Assembly (NCBI GenBank): GCA_019689955.1
Contig: JADGGM010000014.1
Coordinates: 1 to 14,048, forward strand
Direction of reading: 5' to 3'
From: Gemmatimonadaceae bacterium
Lineage (GTDB): Bacteria; Gemmatimonadota; Gemmatimonadetes; Gemmatimonadales; Gemmatimonadaceae
Length of the DNA: 14,048 nt
Shown in pieces: positions 7,921 to 14,048 of this stretch (its first letter is position 1; every line of letters starts with the position of its first letter). The notes under the pieces are model-generated. The model worked only from the letters and a program-made list of their open reading frames with translations, was not told the origin of the DNA and made no database searches. Both the position numbers and the translations under genes were made by a program.

Positions 7921-7955
7921 GCGCTCTCCTCGTGTTCGGCCTGGTGTACGGCACG

Positions 7956-7991
7956 AAAAAAGGCCCGCTCTCCATGGCGGAGAGCGGGCCT
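7956..7991 (-). terminator. Intrinsic terminator in the cysI leader (attenuator)
   Basis: On the minus strand AGGCCCGCTCTCC (7991-7979) and GGAGAGCGGGCCT (7973-7961) form a perfect 13-base stem with a 5-base loop, followed by TTTTTT (7961-7956). This is a textbook Rho-independent terminator. It lies after the leader ORF stop (8025) and 35 bases before the cysI start. Because a strong promoter sits between it and lon, it terminates the cysI transcript itself unless it is prevented from forming. Confidence 0.9.
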
Positions 7992-8024
7992 GTGACGTAG
8001 CGTCGATGCAGACTCAGATCGATA

Positions 8025-8132
8025 TCATCCGGACCTTCCGGACAACGCTCCGCGACGGCGACCGCTCCCCAGGGAACGGGCACACAGACACACGCAGCAG
8101 CAGCACGAGCGCGTCGCGGAACGGAAGGTCAT
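8025..8132 (-). CDS. Cysteine-codon leader peptide of the cysI attenuator
   Basis: A 35-codon ORF, ATG at 8132 and TGA at 8025-8027. It begins MTFRSATRS, then CCCCVCLC: six Cys codons among residues 10-17 (TGC four times, then TGT twice). The remainder is Ser, Gly and Arg rich. Cys is otherwise rare in these proteins, so the run is far from chance composition. The peptide itself probably has no function; its translation would report charged Cys-tRNA supply, with ribosomes stalling at residues 10-17 when cysteine is short. The start lies about 38 bases after the predicted transcription start. A good Shine-Dalgarno is not visible, which is the main weakness. Cys-rich leader ORFs ahead of sulfur genes are known in actinobacteria such as mycobacteria; here the match is to the principle, not to a named peptide. 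Confidence 0.8.
   Translation of the reverse strand: MTFRSATRSCCCCVCLCARSLGSGRRRGALSGRSG
8062..8079 (-). promoter_or_regulatory. Pre-emptor hairpin and antiterminator half-site of the cysI attenuator
   Basis: Starting two bases after the last Cys codon (8082-8084), CCGTTCC (8079-8073) pairs with GGAGCGG (8068-8062) through a CTGG loop, 7 pairs with one G-U. The second arm, extended to GGGGAGCGG (8070-8062), can instead pair with CCGCTCTCC (7987-7979), the 5' arm of the terminator, 9 pairs with one G-U. The two pairings exclude each other, so a ribosome stalled on the Cys codons would mask the first arm and favour the antiterminator. Confidence 0.65.
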
Positions 8133-8176
8133 CGAATGCGAGGTGTCGTCAGTCGGTTGATGGTGAAGCGTCCCGA

Positions 8177-8205
8177 AGGCTAGCGGAAGCGGGAGCGGCT
8201 GTCAA
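8177..8205 (-). promoter_or_regulatory. Sigma-70-type promoter of the cys locus
   Basis: On the minus strand a perfect -35 TTGACA (8205-8200) is followed by exactly 17 bases and a -10 TAGCCT (8182-8177). Transcription should start near 8170, giving a leader of about 250 bases before cysI that contains the Cys ORF and the terminator. The promoter starts 20 bases after the lon stop codon. Confidence 0.8.
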
Positions 8206-8214
8206 TACGCCGCG

Positions 8215-8238
8215 CCGCGGGGCATCATCGCCCCGCGG
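8215..8238 (-). terminator. Hairpin over the lon stop codon, possible lon 3' end
   Basis: CCGCGGGGC (8215-8223) and GCCCCGCGG (8230-8238) form a perfect 9-base stem with a 6-base loop. It includes the lon stop codon (8225-8227) in its loop. No T-run follows on the minus strand, so it may stabilise the 3' end or pause polymerase rather than terminate alone. It lies 9 bases upstream of the TTGACA of the cys promoter. Confidence 0.5.
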
Positions 8239-10810
8239 CCGCGCGCACGTGGGCTGCATCGTCGACGTCCTCCATGAGCGTGCGCGTGGTGGGTTCCACC
8301 TCGTGGTCCTCGGGGACGAGGGCGATGTCGAACACCTCGTCGAGCGTGGTCACGGCGTGGAACGACAGCACCTTGCGCACTTCCTCGGGGATGTCCTCGA
8401 GGTCGGCTTCGTTCTCCTTGGGGAGAATGATGGTGGTGATGCCGGCGCGGTGGGCGCCGAGCACCTTCTCCTTCAGGCCACCGATCGGGAGGACGCGGCC
8501 GCGCAGCGTGATCTCACCGGTCATCGCCACATCCTTGCGGACGGCGCGCCCCGACATCGCGGAGACGAGCGCGGTGGCCATGGTGACGCCCGCGGACGGT
8601 CCATCCTTGGGGATGGCGCCGGCCGGGACGTGGATGTGGACCTCCACGTTCCCCAGGCGGTCGTCGGGGATGCCGAGCCGCGAGGCGTGGGTGGCCGCGT
8701 AGGTGAGCGCGGCGCGCGCGGACTCCTTCATCACGTCGCCGAGCTGCCCGGTGAGGATGAGCGACACGGAGCCGAGCCCCGTCACCTGGGCGCTGTCCGA
8801 CGGCGGCGGGCCGTACATCCGGCGGATCGCCGCTTCGACGAACATGATGTCGCCGCCGGCCGGGGTGTAGTACATGCCGGTGGCCACGCCCACTTCGTTC
8901 TCCTCGGCGGCGCGCTCGGGGTGCACCTTCGGACGGCCGAGCAGCTCGCGGACGTCCTCGGGCGTGATCGTGAGGTTCGTCGCCTCGCCGACCGCGATCT
9001 TGCGCGCCATCTTGCGTGCCACCGCCCCCACCTGCCGCTCGAGCTGGCGGACGCCGCTCTCGCGCGTGTAGTTCGAGACGATCGTCATCACCGCGTCATC
9101 GGTGAAGCTGACCCCCTTGGCGGCGAGCCCGGCTTCCTCGAGCTGGCGCGGGATGAGGTACTTCTTGGCGATCTCCGCCTTCTCCCGCTCGGTGTAGCCG
9201 GAGAACTCCACGACCTCCATGCGGTCGAGGAGCGGGGCGGGGATGTTCTGGATGAAGTTCGCCGTGGCGATGAAGAGCACCTCGCTCAGGTCGAACGGGA
9301 CGTTCAGGTAGTGGTCGGTGAAGGTGTCGTTCTGCGCCGGGTCGAGCACCTCGAGGAGCGCGCTCGCCGGGTCACCCTGGAAGGAGACGCCGAGCTTGTC
9401 CACCTCGTCGAGGAGGAAGACGGGGTTCTTGGTGCCGGCCTGCTTCATCCCCTGGATGATGCGGCCGGGCATGGCGCCGACGTAGGTGCGCCGGTGGCCG
9501 CGGATGTCGGCCTCGTCGCGCGCGCCGCCGAGCGCCGCGCGCACGTACTCGCGGCCGAGCGCCCGCGCGATGGACTTGGCGATGCTCGTCTTCCCTACGC
9601 CCGGCGGGCCGACGAAGAGGAGGATGGGGCCGCGCGCCATGGCCCGCGCCTTGGCCTCCCGCTTGTCGGTGATCTGCCGGTCGTCGTCCTCCCCGCCGTT
9701 GAGCGCGGGGTTGGCCTCGTCGCTCTTGGGGCGGATCTTGGCGGCGGGGAACTCTCCGGTCTTCTCCACCTCGGCCGCGAGCTCCTGCGCGCGGAGCTGA
9801 CGCACGGCGAGGAACTCGAGCACCCGGTCCTTCACGTCCGGGAGCCCGTAGTGGTCCTCGTCGAGCACGGTCTTGGCGTGGCCGAGGTCGAGGTTGTCGT
9901 CGGAGCGGGTGTTCCACGGCAGCTCGGCGATCCACTCCAGGTACGTGCGGATCACCTGCGCTTCCATGGATTCACGCCCCGCGCGCTCCAGGCGGCCGAG
10001 CTCGCGCTCCACCTCCTGGCGGGCAGCCTTGGGGAGGTCGAGCTTGGTGAGCTTCTCCCGCAGCTCCTCGATCTCGCGCGTCTGGTCGTCGTCCCCCAGC
10101 TCCTTCTGGATCGCCTTCATCTGCTCGCGCAGGTACATCTCGCGCTGGCGCTGCCCCAGCTCCTCCTGGACCTGGGACTTGATCTCCTCCTGCGCCTCGA
10201 GCAGCCCGATCTGGCGCTGCACGTGCACGAGCACGCGGCGGAGGCGCTCCTCGACGCTCAGCGTCTCCAGGAGTCCCTGCTTCTCGGGCACGCTCAGCTC
10301 GATGTAGCCGGCGACCAGGTCGGCGAACCGCCCCGGCTCGGTGACGGCGTCGAGCACCTGGTGGACGACTTCTTCCGGGAGGCCGCGCTTCTCGCCGAGC
10401 TCGGCCGCCCGCTCGCGGGCCTCTTTGTGCAGTGCCTCGAACGCCGGGTCGTGCTCGTCGATCGGGTTCATCTCCTCGACCGGGATCACGACGGCGCTCA
10501 GGAACTGGTCGGTCATGCTGTATTGGAGGGCCGTGGCCCGCTCCTCGCCCTGGAGGAGGAGCTGCACCCCGCCGAGCCCCCGCTGCACCTGCCCGATGCG
10601 GGCGATCACTCCCATCGAGTAGAGGATGTCGGGGTTCGGCTCATCCGTGTTGTCGCGCTGTGCCACGGCGAAGACGAGCCGGTTCCCCTTGATGGCGGCC
10701 TCGATGGCCCGAAGGGTTCCCGGCCGGCCCGCGGCGATCGGGGTCGTGAGCCCGGGGAAGATCACCGTTCCGCGGAGCGGCAGCACGGGCAAAGTTTGAC
10801 GTTGCGCCAT
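8225..10810 (-). CDS. lon: ATP-dependent protease Lon
   Basis: Lon is a cytoplasmic AAA+ serine protease that unfolds and degrades misfolded and regulatory proteins as a hexamer. The 861-residue protein has the N-terminal substrate domain (from LPVLPLRGTVIFPG), a long helical region (about 180-300), the Walker A GPPGVGKT at 401-408, the Walker B FLLDEVDK, and the protease domain with the Ser739 (DGPSAG) and Lys780 (GGLKEK) dyad. The start is taken as the ATG at 10810; the frame is open to a TTG at 10825, with a weak ribosome binding site for either. An oddity is a stretch of about 45 extra residues (within 340-392) between the helical region and the AAA+ domain, rich in Asp, Glu, Asn and Lys. 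No heat-shock promoter motif that I trust is visible upstream. Confidence 0.98.
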   Translation of the reverse strand: MAQRQTLPVLPLRGTVIFPGLTTPIAAGRPGTLRAIEAAIKGNRLVFAVAQRDNTDEPNPDILYSMGVIARIGQVQRGLGGVQLLLQGEERATALQYSMTDQFLSAVVIPVEEMNPIDEHDPAFEALHKEARERAAELGEKRGLPEEVVHQVLDAVTEPGRFADLVAGYIELSVPEKQGLLETLSVEERLRRVLVHVQRQIGLLEAQEEIKSQVQEELGQRQREMYLREQMKAIQKELGDDDQTREIEELREKLTKLDLPKAARQEVERELGRLERAGRESMEAQVIRTYLEWIAELPWNTRSDDNLDLGHAKTVLDEDHYGLPDVKDRVLEFLAVRQLRAQELAAEVEKTGEFPAAKIRPKSDEANPALNGGEDDDRQITDKREAKARAMARGPILLFVGPPGVGKTSIAKSIARALGREYVRAALGGARDEADIRGHRRTYVGAMPGRIIQGMKQAGTKNPVFLLDEVDKLGVSFQGDPASALLEVLDPAQNDTFTDHYLNVPFDLSEVLFIATANFIQNIPAPLLDRMEVVEFSGYTEREKAEIAKKYLIPRQLEEAGLAAKGVSFTDDAVMTIVSNYTRESGVRQLERQVGAVARKMARKIAVGEATNLTITPEDVRELLGRPKVHPERAAEENEVGVATGMYYTPAGGDIMFVEAAIRRMYGPPPSDSAQVTGLGSVSLILTGQLGDVMKESARAALTYAATHASRLGIPDDRLGNVEVHIHVPAGAIPKDGPSAGVTMATALVSAMSGRAVRKDVAMTGEITLRGRVLPIGGLKEKVLGAHRAGITTIILPKENEADLEDIPEEVRKVLSFHAVTTLDEVFDIALVPEDHEVEPTTRTLMEDVDDAAHVRAAAGR

Positions 10811-10861
10811 ATTCAGAGTATCCAAGTAGATGACTGCTCTCCGGACGTTCGGCGCCGGTCA

Positions 10862-10877
10862 GGAGCCCGCAGGCTCC
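10862..10877 (-). promoter_or_regulatory. Small hairpin in the lon 5' region
   Basis: GGAGCC (10862-10867) and GGCTCC (10872-10877) form a 6-base stem with a CGCA loop, in the 5' leader of lon about 50 bases before its start. It may be an untranslated-leader structure. The wider divergent region (10826-11092) holds no gene that I can support. The lon promoter itself is not identified: the best -35/-10 candidates on that strand are poor matches. Confidence 0.3.
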
Positions 10878-11034
10878 ATTCCGTGCCGCGGTGGCCGTTT
10901 GCTATCTCAAGCGCGTACCACAGTTTCGCCGTTCCGCTCCTCCCGCTCAGGGATGAGTTACGCCACCCCGGCAGGATTTGCAACTTCCTGCCGTCGCTTT
11001 GACGTAGTGGTACTGCCAGTGCGGCCGGATCGTC

Positions 11035-11063
11035 TTTTCAGATACCGGCGCGAGTGATACACT
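11035..11063 (+). promoter_or_regulatory. Probable promoter of the kinase gene pair
   Basis: TTTTCA (11035-11040) and TACACT (11058-11063), 17 bases apart, match the -35 and -10 consensus at four and four or five positions. Transcription would start near 11070, giving a leader of about 23 bases before the GTG at 11093. AGGAC precedes that start as a ribosome binding site. Confidence 0.5.
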
Positions 11064-11092
11064 AAGCATCTTGTATTCCCCCAGGACACGCC

Positions 11093-13066
11093 GTGCCCGA
11101 TCCCATTGCCCTATCTTCTGATGCTGAGCTGCGCGCGCTCGCCGAGCGTGCGCTCTCGGCGCATTACGAGCTGGATCGCGAGCTGGGGCGCGGCGGGATG
11201 GGGATCGTGTACCGCGCACGGGACCGGCGTCTCAAGCGGGTGGTGGCGATCAAGCTCCTCCCGCCGGAGCTCGCCTTTCGGGGGGAGATCAAGTCGCGGT
11301 TCCTGCGTGAGGCCGAGACCGCCGCGCAGCTGAGCCATCCGAACATCGTCCCCATCTACTCGGTTGACGAGCGCGAGGGGCTGGTGTTCTTCGTCATGGC
11401 GTGCGTGGACGGCGTCACGCTGGCCAAGCGGCTGAGTGAGGAGCACCAGCTTCCCATCGCCGACGCGCAGCGGATCACGCGCGAGGTGGCTGAGGCGCTG
11501 GCCTACGCCCATGGGCGCGGGGTGATCCACCGGGACATCAAGCCGGACAACATCCTGCTCGACCGCGAGAGCGGGCGGGCGATGGTGACGGACTTCGGGA
11601 TCGCGCGCGCGGTGCAGGAGGGGGCGGACTCGCGCCTCACCGCGACCGGGGTGGCGATCGGGACGCCGGCGTACATGTCCCCCGAGCAGGCGGCAGGGGA
11701 CCGGCAGATCGATGGGCGGAGCGATCTCTACTCGCTCGGGATCGTGGCCTATCAGATGTTGACGGGGCAGCTCCCGTTCCAGGCGTCGAGCACGGCGTCG
11801 ATGCTGATGAAGCACATCACCGAGGCCCCGCCCCCGATCAACCAGTTCCGTCCCGACTGCCCGAGCGACCTGGCGATGCTCGTGATGACGCTCCTGGAGA
11901 AGGAGCCGGAGCGTCGCTTCCCGAGCGCGTCGGCGCTCGCGATCGCGCTCGCGGGGGAGATGGGGCCCCCGCCGCCGGCCGGTACGGTCCCGATGAGCGC
12001 GCCGACGGGGCGGACGGCCGCGCGCTCCACGCTCCCCACCGCCTCCCCACTCCCGGTGCCGCCGTACCCGACGTACGGGATGGGTGGCACGAGTGTGCCG
12101 GCGGGGGCCGGGCAGTACACGACGCCGACGGCGGACGACATCGCCCGCTGGTCCGCGCCGGAGGTGGAGCGGTTCCGCACGAGCTTCGCGAAGTTCTTCT
12201 TCGTGAACGCCGTGATCCTGATCGCCGCGATCTTCACGAGCTCCGACTTCATGACGATCACGGTGATCTGGAGCATGGTCATGGCGTACAAGTACTCCAA
12301 GCTCTGGTCCGCGGGGTACGACTGGCGCGACGTGTTCCGCCAGCCGCGCGACCGGCGTCTGGTGGACGTGGCCACGGAGACGATCGAGGAGGCGCGGGGG
12401 GTGCTCGACCGGTGGCGCGGGAAGGAGCGGGAGCGCGCGCCGCGCCTTCCGCGCGCGGCCAGCGCGCCGCCGCGCGCGATCACGGCGGGGGTGGACTTCG
12501 GCCCGTACAACGACACGGTGCGGCGCGCGGAGCAGGACCGGGGGGAGATCATCCAGATCGTGAACGCGCTCCCCAAGTCGGACCGCGGGCTCGTGGACGG
12601 TGTGATCCCGGCGGCCGAGGGGTTGTACCAGCGCGTGCGGTCGCTCGCCACGCGGCTCGTCGAGCAGGACCGGGTGGCCGCTCCCGGCGGGATGGAGCGG
12701 ATCGAGGAGCAGATCGAGCTGCTCGAGGCGCAGGCGAACCCGCTCGACGTGGCCGGGAGCGAGGAGCGGGTGCGGCGGCTCGCGCAGCTCAAGCGGGAGC
12801 GCCGCGCGCTGGCCGACGCGACGCGGCGCCGCGCGGAGACGGCCTCGCGGCTCGAGAGCTGTAGTCTGGCGCTGCAGAACATGCGCCTCGACGTCCTGCG
12901 GCTCCGCGCGGGCGGGGTGGCGGGGGTGAGCGAGCACATCACGGTGCTCACGGAGCGGGCGCGGTCGTTGGCCGAGGAAGTCGACGCCGCGGTGCGCGGC
13001 GTGGACGAAGCCCGGCGCGCTGCGGGCGTCTCCGCCGCGGTGCCCGGGGGGCGGCATCGCGTGTGA
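11093..13066 (+). CDS. Membrane-associated Ser/Thr protein kinase (PknB-like) with 2TM and coiled-coil C-terminus
   Basis: The 657-residue protein starts at a GTG with AGGAC upstream. Residues about 25-290 are a Hanks-type kinase: GRGGMG (32-37), Lys54, Glu73, HRDIKPDN (146-153), DFG (167-169) and the activation-loop end GTPAYMSPEQ (190-199), so all key residues are present and it should be active. A Pro/Ser/Thr-rich linker (291-350) follows. Residues about 367-400 form two closely spaced hydrophobic stretches, one or two membrane spans, near FFFVNAVILIAAIF and ITVIWSMVMAY. The rest (about 410-640) is charged, alternating Arg/Glu/Leu/Ala, with strong coiled-coil character. It has no PASTA repeats, so it is not a classic cell-wall sensor kinase. 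The C-terminal domain is not one that I recognise; it may be the sensory or oligomerisation part. Its stop overlaps the start of the next kinase by 4 bases. Confidence 0.95.
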   Translation: MPDPIALSSDAELRALAERALSAHYELDRELGRGGMGIVYRARDRRLKRVVAIKLLPPELAFRGEIKSRFLREAETAAQLSHPNIVPIYSVDEREGLVFFVMACVDGVTLAKRLSEEHQLPIADAQRITREVAEALAYAHGRGVIHRDIKPDNILLDRESGRAMVTDFGIARAVQEGADSRLTATGVAIGTPAYMSPEQAAGDRQIDGRSDLYSLGIVAYQMLTGQLPFQASSTASMLMKHITEAPPPINQFRPDCPSDLAMLVMTLLEKEPERRFPSASALAIALAGEMGPPPPAGTVPMSAPTGRTAARSTLPTASPLPVPPYPTYGMGGTSVPAGAGQYTTPTADDIARWSAPEVERFRTSFAKFFFVNAVILIAAIFTSSDFMTITVIWSMVMAYKYSKLWSAGYDWRDVFRQPRDRRLVDVATETIEEARGVLDRWRGKERERAPRLPRAASAPPRAITAGVDFGPYNDTVRRAEQDRGEIIQIVNALPKSDRGLVDGVIPAAEGLYQRVRSLATRLVEQDRVAAPGGMERIEEQIELLEAQANPLDVAGSEERVRRLAQLKRERRALADATRRRAETASRLESCSLALQNMRLDVLRLRAGGVAGVSEHITVLTERARSLAEEVDAAVRGVDEARRAAGVSAAVPGGRHRV

Positions 13067-14048
13067 CGGACCCGATGCGCGACCGCGTGATCGTCGCGGT
13101 CGGCGAGATGTACGACATCGACGCGGAGATCGGACGCGGCGGGATGGCGATCGTGTACCGCGCCACCGACCTCCGGCTCCGCCGCCCGGTGGCGGTGAAG
13201 GTCCTCCCCCCGGAGCTCGCGTTCCGCGAGGACGTGCGGCGCCGCTTCCTCCGCGAGGCGCAGACCGCCGCGCAGCTGAGCCACCCGAACATCGTCCCCA
13301 TCTACACGGTCGACGAGCGCGACGGCCTCGTCTACTTCGTGATGGCGCTGGTCGAGGGGGAGACGCTCGCGCAGCGCCTGGCGCGCGGCCCCATCCCTCC
13401 CGAGGAGGCGGGGCGCGTGCTGCACGACGTGGCCGACGCGCTCGCGTACGCGCACGCGCACGGTGTCATCCACCGCGACATCAAGCCGGACAACATCCTC
13501 CTCGACCGCGATAGCGGGCGCCCCATGGTCACCGACTTCGGGATCGCGCGCGCGGCGGAGGTGGACTCGCGCCTCACGGTCACGGGGGTCGCGGTCGGGA
13601 CGCCGGCGTACATGTCGCCGGAGCAGGCGCTGGGGGACCGCGAGGTGGACGGCCGGAGCGACATCTACTCGCTGGGCGTGGTGGGCTACCAGATGCTGGC
13701 GGGGGAGCTGCCGTTCAAGGCGAGCAACACGCCGTCGATGATGATGAAGCACATCCACGAGGCCCCGCGCCCGCTCGCGGAGCTGCGCCCGGGGCTTCCG
13801 CCGCAGCTCGTGGCGGCGGTGGAGCGCGCGCTCGCCAAGCGCCCGGAGGACCGCTGGGGGAGCGCGGGGGAGATGCGCGACGTGGTGGGCGGCAAGGTGG
13901 CCTGGGAGCACCGCGCCGCTCCGGCGTCGGCCTCGGCGACGAGTCGGCGCGCTTCCGCGCCCCCGGCGAGCGCGCCACCGCCTCCGAGCGCGCCGCCGCC
14001 GATGCCGTATCCGCCGGGCCCCATGTCGCCGCGCGACTGGCGCACGGC
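13063..14048 (+). CDS. Second Ser/Thr protein kinase (PknB-like), 3' end beyond the window
   Basis: The frame is open to the window end, so this gene is partial; 328 codons are seen. The GTG at 13063 overlaps the previous stop (GTGA, 13063-13066), suggesting coupled translation; an in-frame ATG at 13075 is an alternative. The kinase domain (about 17-270) is complete: GRGGMA (24-29), Lys46, Glu65, HRDIKPDN (137-144), DFG (158-160) and GTPAYMSPEQ (179-188). The third glycine-loop position is Ala, which is tolerated in the family. A Pro/Ala/Ser-rich linker begins near residue 285. It is very close in sequence to the kinase domain upstream (runs such as AQLSHPNIVPIY and VIHRDIKPDNILLDR are identical), so the pair is probably a tandem duplication. 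The C-terminal part and any membrane span lie outside the window. Confidence 0.95.
   Translation, partial: MTDPMRDRVIVAVGEMYDIDAEIGRGGMAIVYRATDLRLRRPVAVKVLPPELAFREDVRRRFLREAQTAAQLSHPNIVPIYTVDERDGLVYFVMALVEGETLAQRLARGPIPPEEAGRVLHDVADALAYAHAHGVIHRDIKPDNILLDRDSGRPMVTDFGIARAAEVDSRLTVTGVAVGTPAYMSPEQALGDREVDGRSDIYSLGVVGYQMLAGELPFKASNTPSMMMKHIHEAPRPLAELRPGLPPQLVAAVERALAKRPEDRWGSAGEMRDVVGGKVAWEHRAAPASASATSRRASAPPASAPPPPSAPPPMPYPPGPMSPRDWRT

Noticed and set aside
8028..8042. TCCGGA-CCT-TCCGGA repeat at the end of the leader ORF
   Set aside because: It is a short repeat that could add a pause hairpin, but the pairing is weak and the terminator explains the region without it.
10881..10930. Heat-shock type element (CTTGAG half-site) upstream of lon
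   Set aside because: Only one half-site is present and no matching partner at the expected spacing; no convincing sigma-32 or CIRCE motif either.
7640..11002. A 1120-codon + strand open frame over lon and cysI
   Set aside because: It is antisense to two intact genes and is Leu/Val/His/Asp-rich shadow sequence.

Overview
The window is about 14 kb of very GC-rich bacterial chromosome with short intergenic gaps and no tRNA, rRNA, mobile element or CRISPR array that I can see. The gene set, the GC content and the tandem Ser/Thr kinase genes with a near-identical N-terminal style suggest Gemmatimonadota (Gemmatimonas/Gemmatirosa-like). That placement is an inference from style, not a search result.

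Layout. 182-2281 (+) is a class A penicillin-binding protein, convergent with a small unrecognised gene at 2294-2581 (-). From 8205 down to 2744 (-) runs a sulfate-assimilation locus: promoter, cysteine-codon leader ORF, intrinsic terminator, cysI (sulfite reductase), a second leader-like gap, cysC (APS kinase), cysH (4Fe-4S APS reductase), a TauE/SafE-type permease and sat (ATP sulfurylase). The last four genes are packed with overlaps of 8 and 4 bases and one 14-base gap, so they look like one transcription unit. Upstream of it on the same strand is lon (8225-10810). A divergent region of 267 bases (282 counted from the chosen lon ATG) separates lon from two overlapping Ser/Thr kinase genes on the + strand, the second cut off by the window end.

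How the sulfur genes work together: Sat makes APS from sulfate and ATP, CysH reduces APS to sulfite, and CysI reduces sulfite to sulfide for cysteine synthesis. CysC turns APS into PAPS, and the TauE-like permease moves a sulfur oxyanion or organosulfonate across the inner membrane. Sulfate importer, CysJ-type electron donor and cysteine synthase are not in the window.

The standout is the 5' region of cysI. A TTGACA-17-TAGCCT promoter precedes a 35-codon ORF with six Cys codons within eight (residues 10-17). A small hairpin sits directly after those codons, then a strong terminator with a T-run, then the cysI start. The sequences can form two mutually exclusive structures, as in the trp-type attenuator. 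I read it as a cysteine-sensing transcription attenuator. The 228-base gap between cysI and cysC holds a second Cys-codon cluster (Cys-Cys-Arg-Cys) followed by three hairpins, which may be a second, weaker sensor for the downstream genes.
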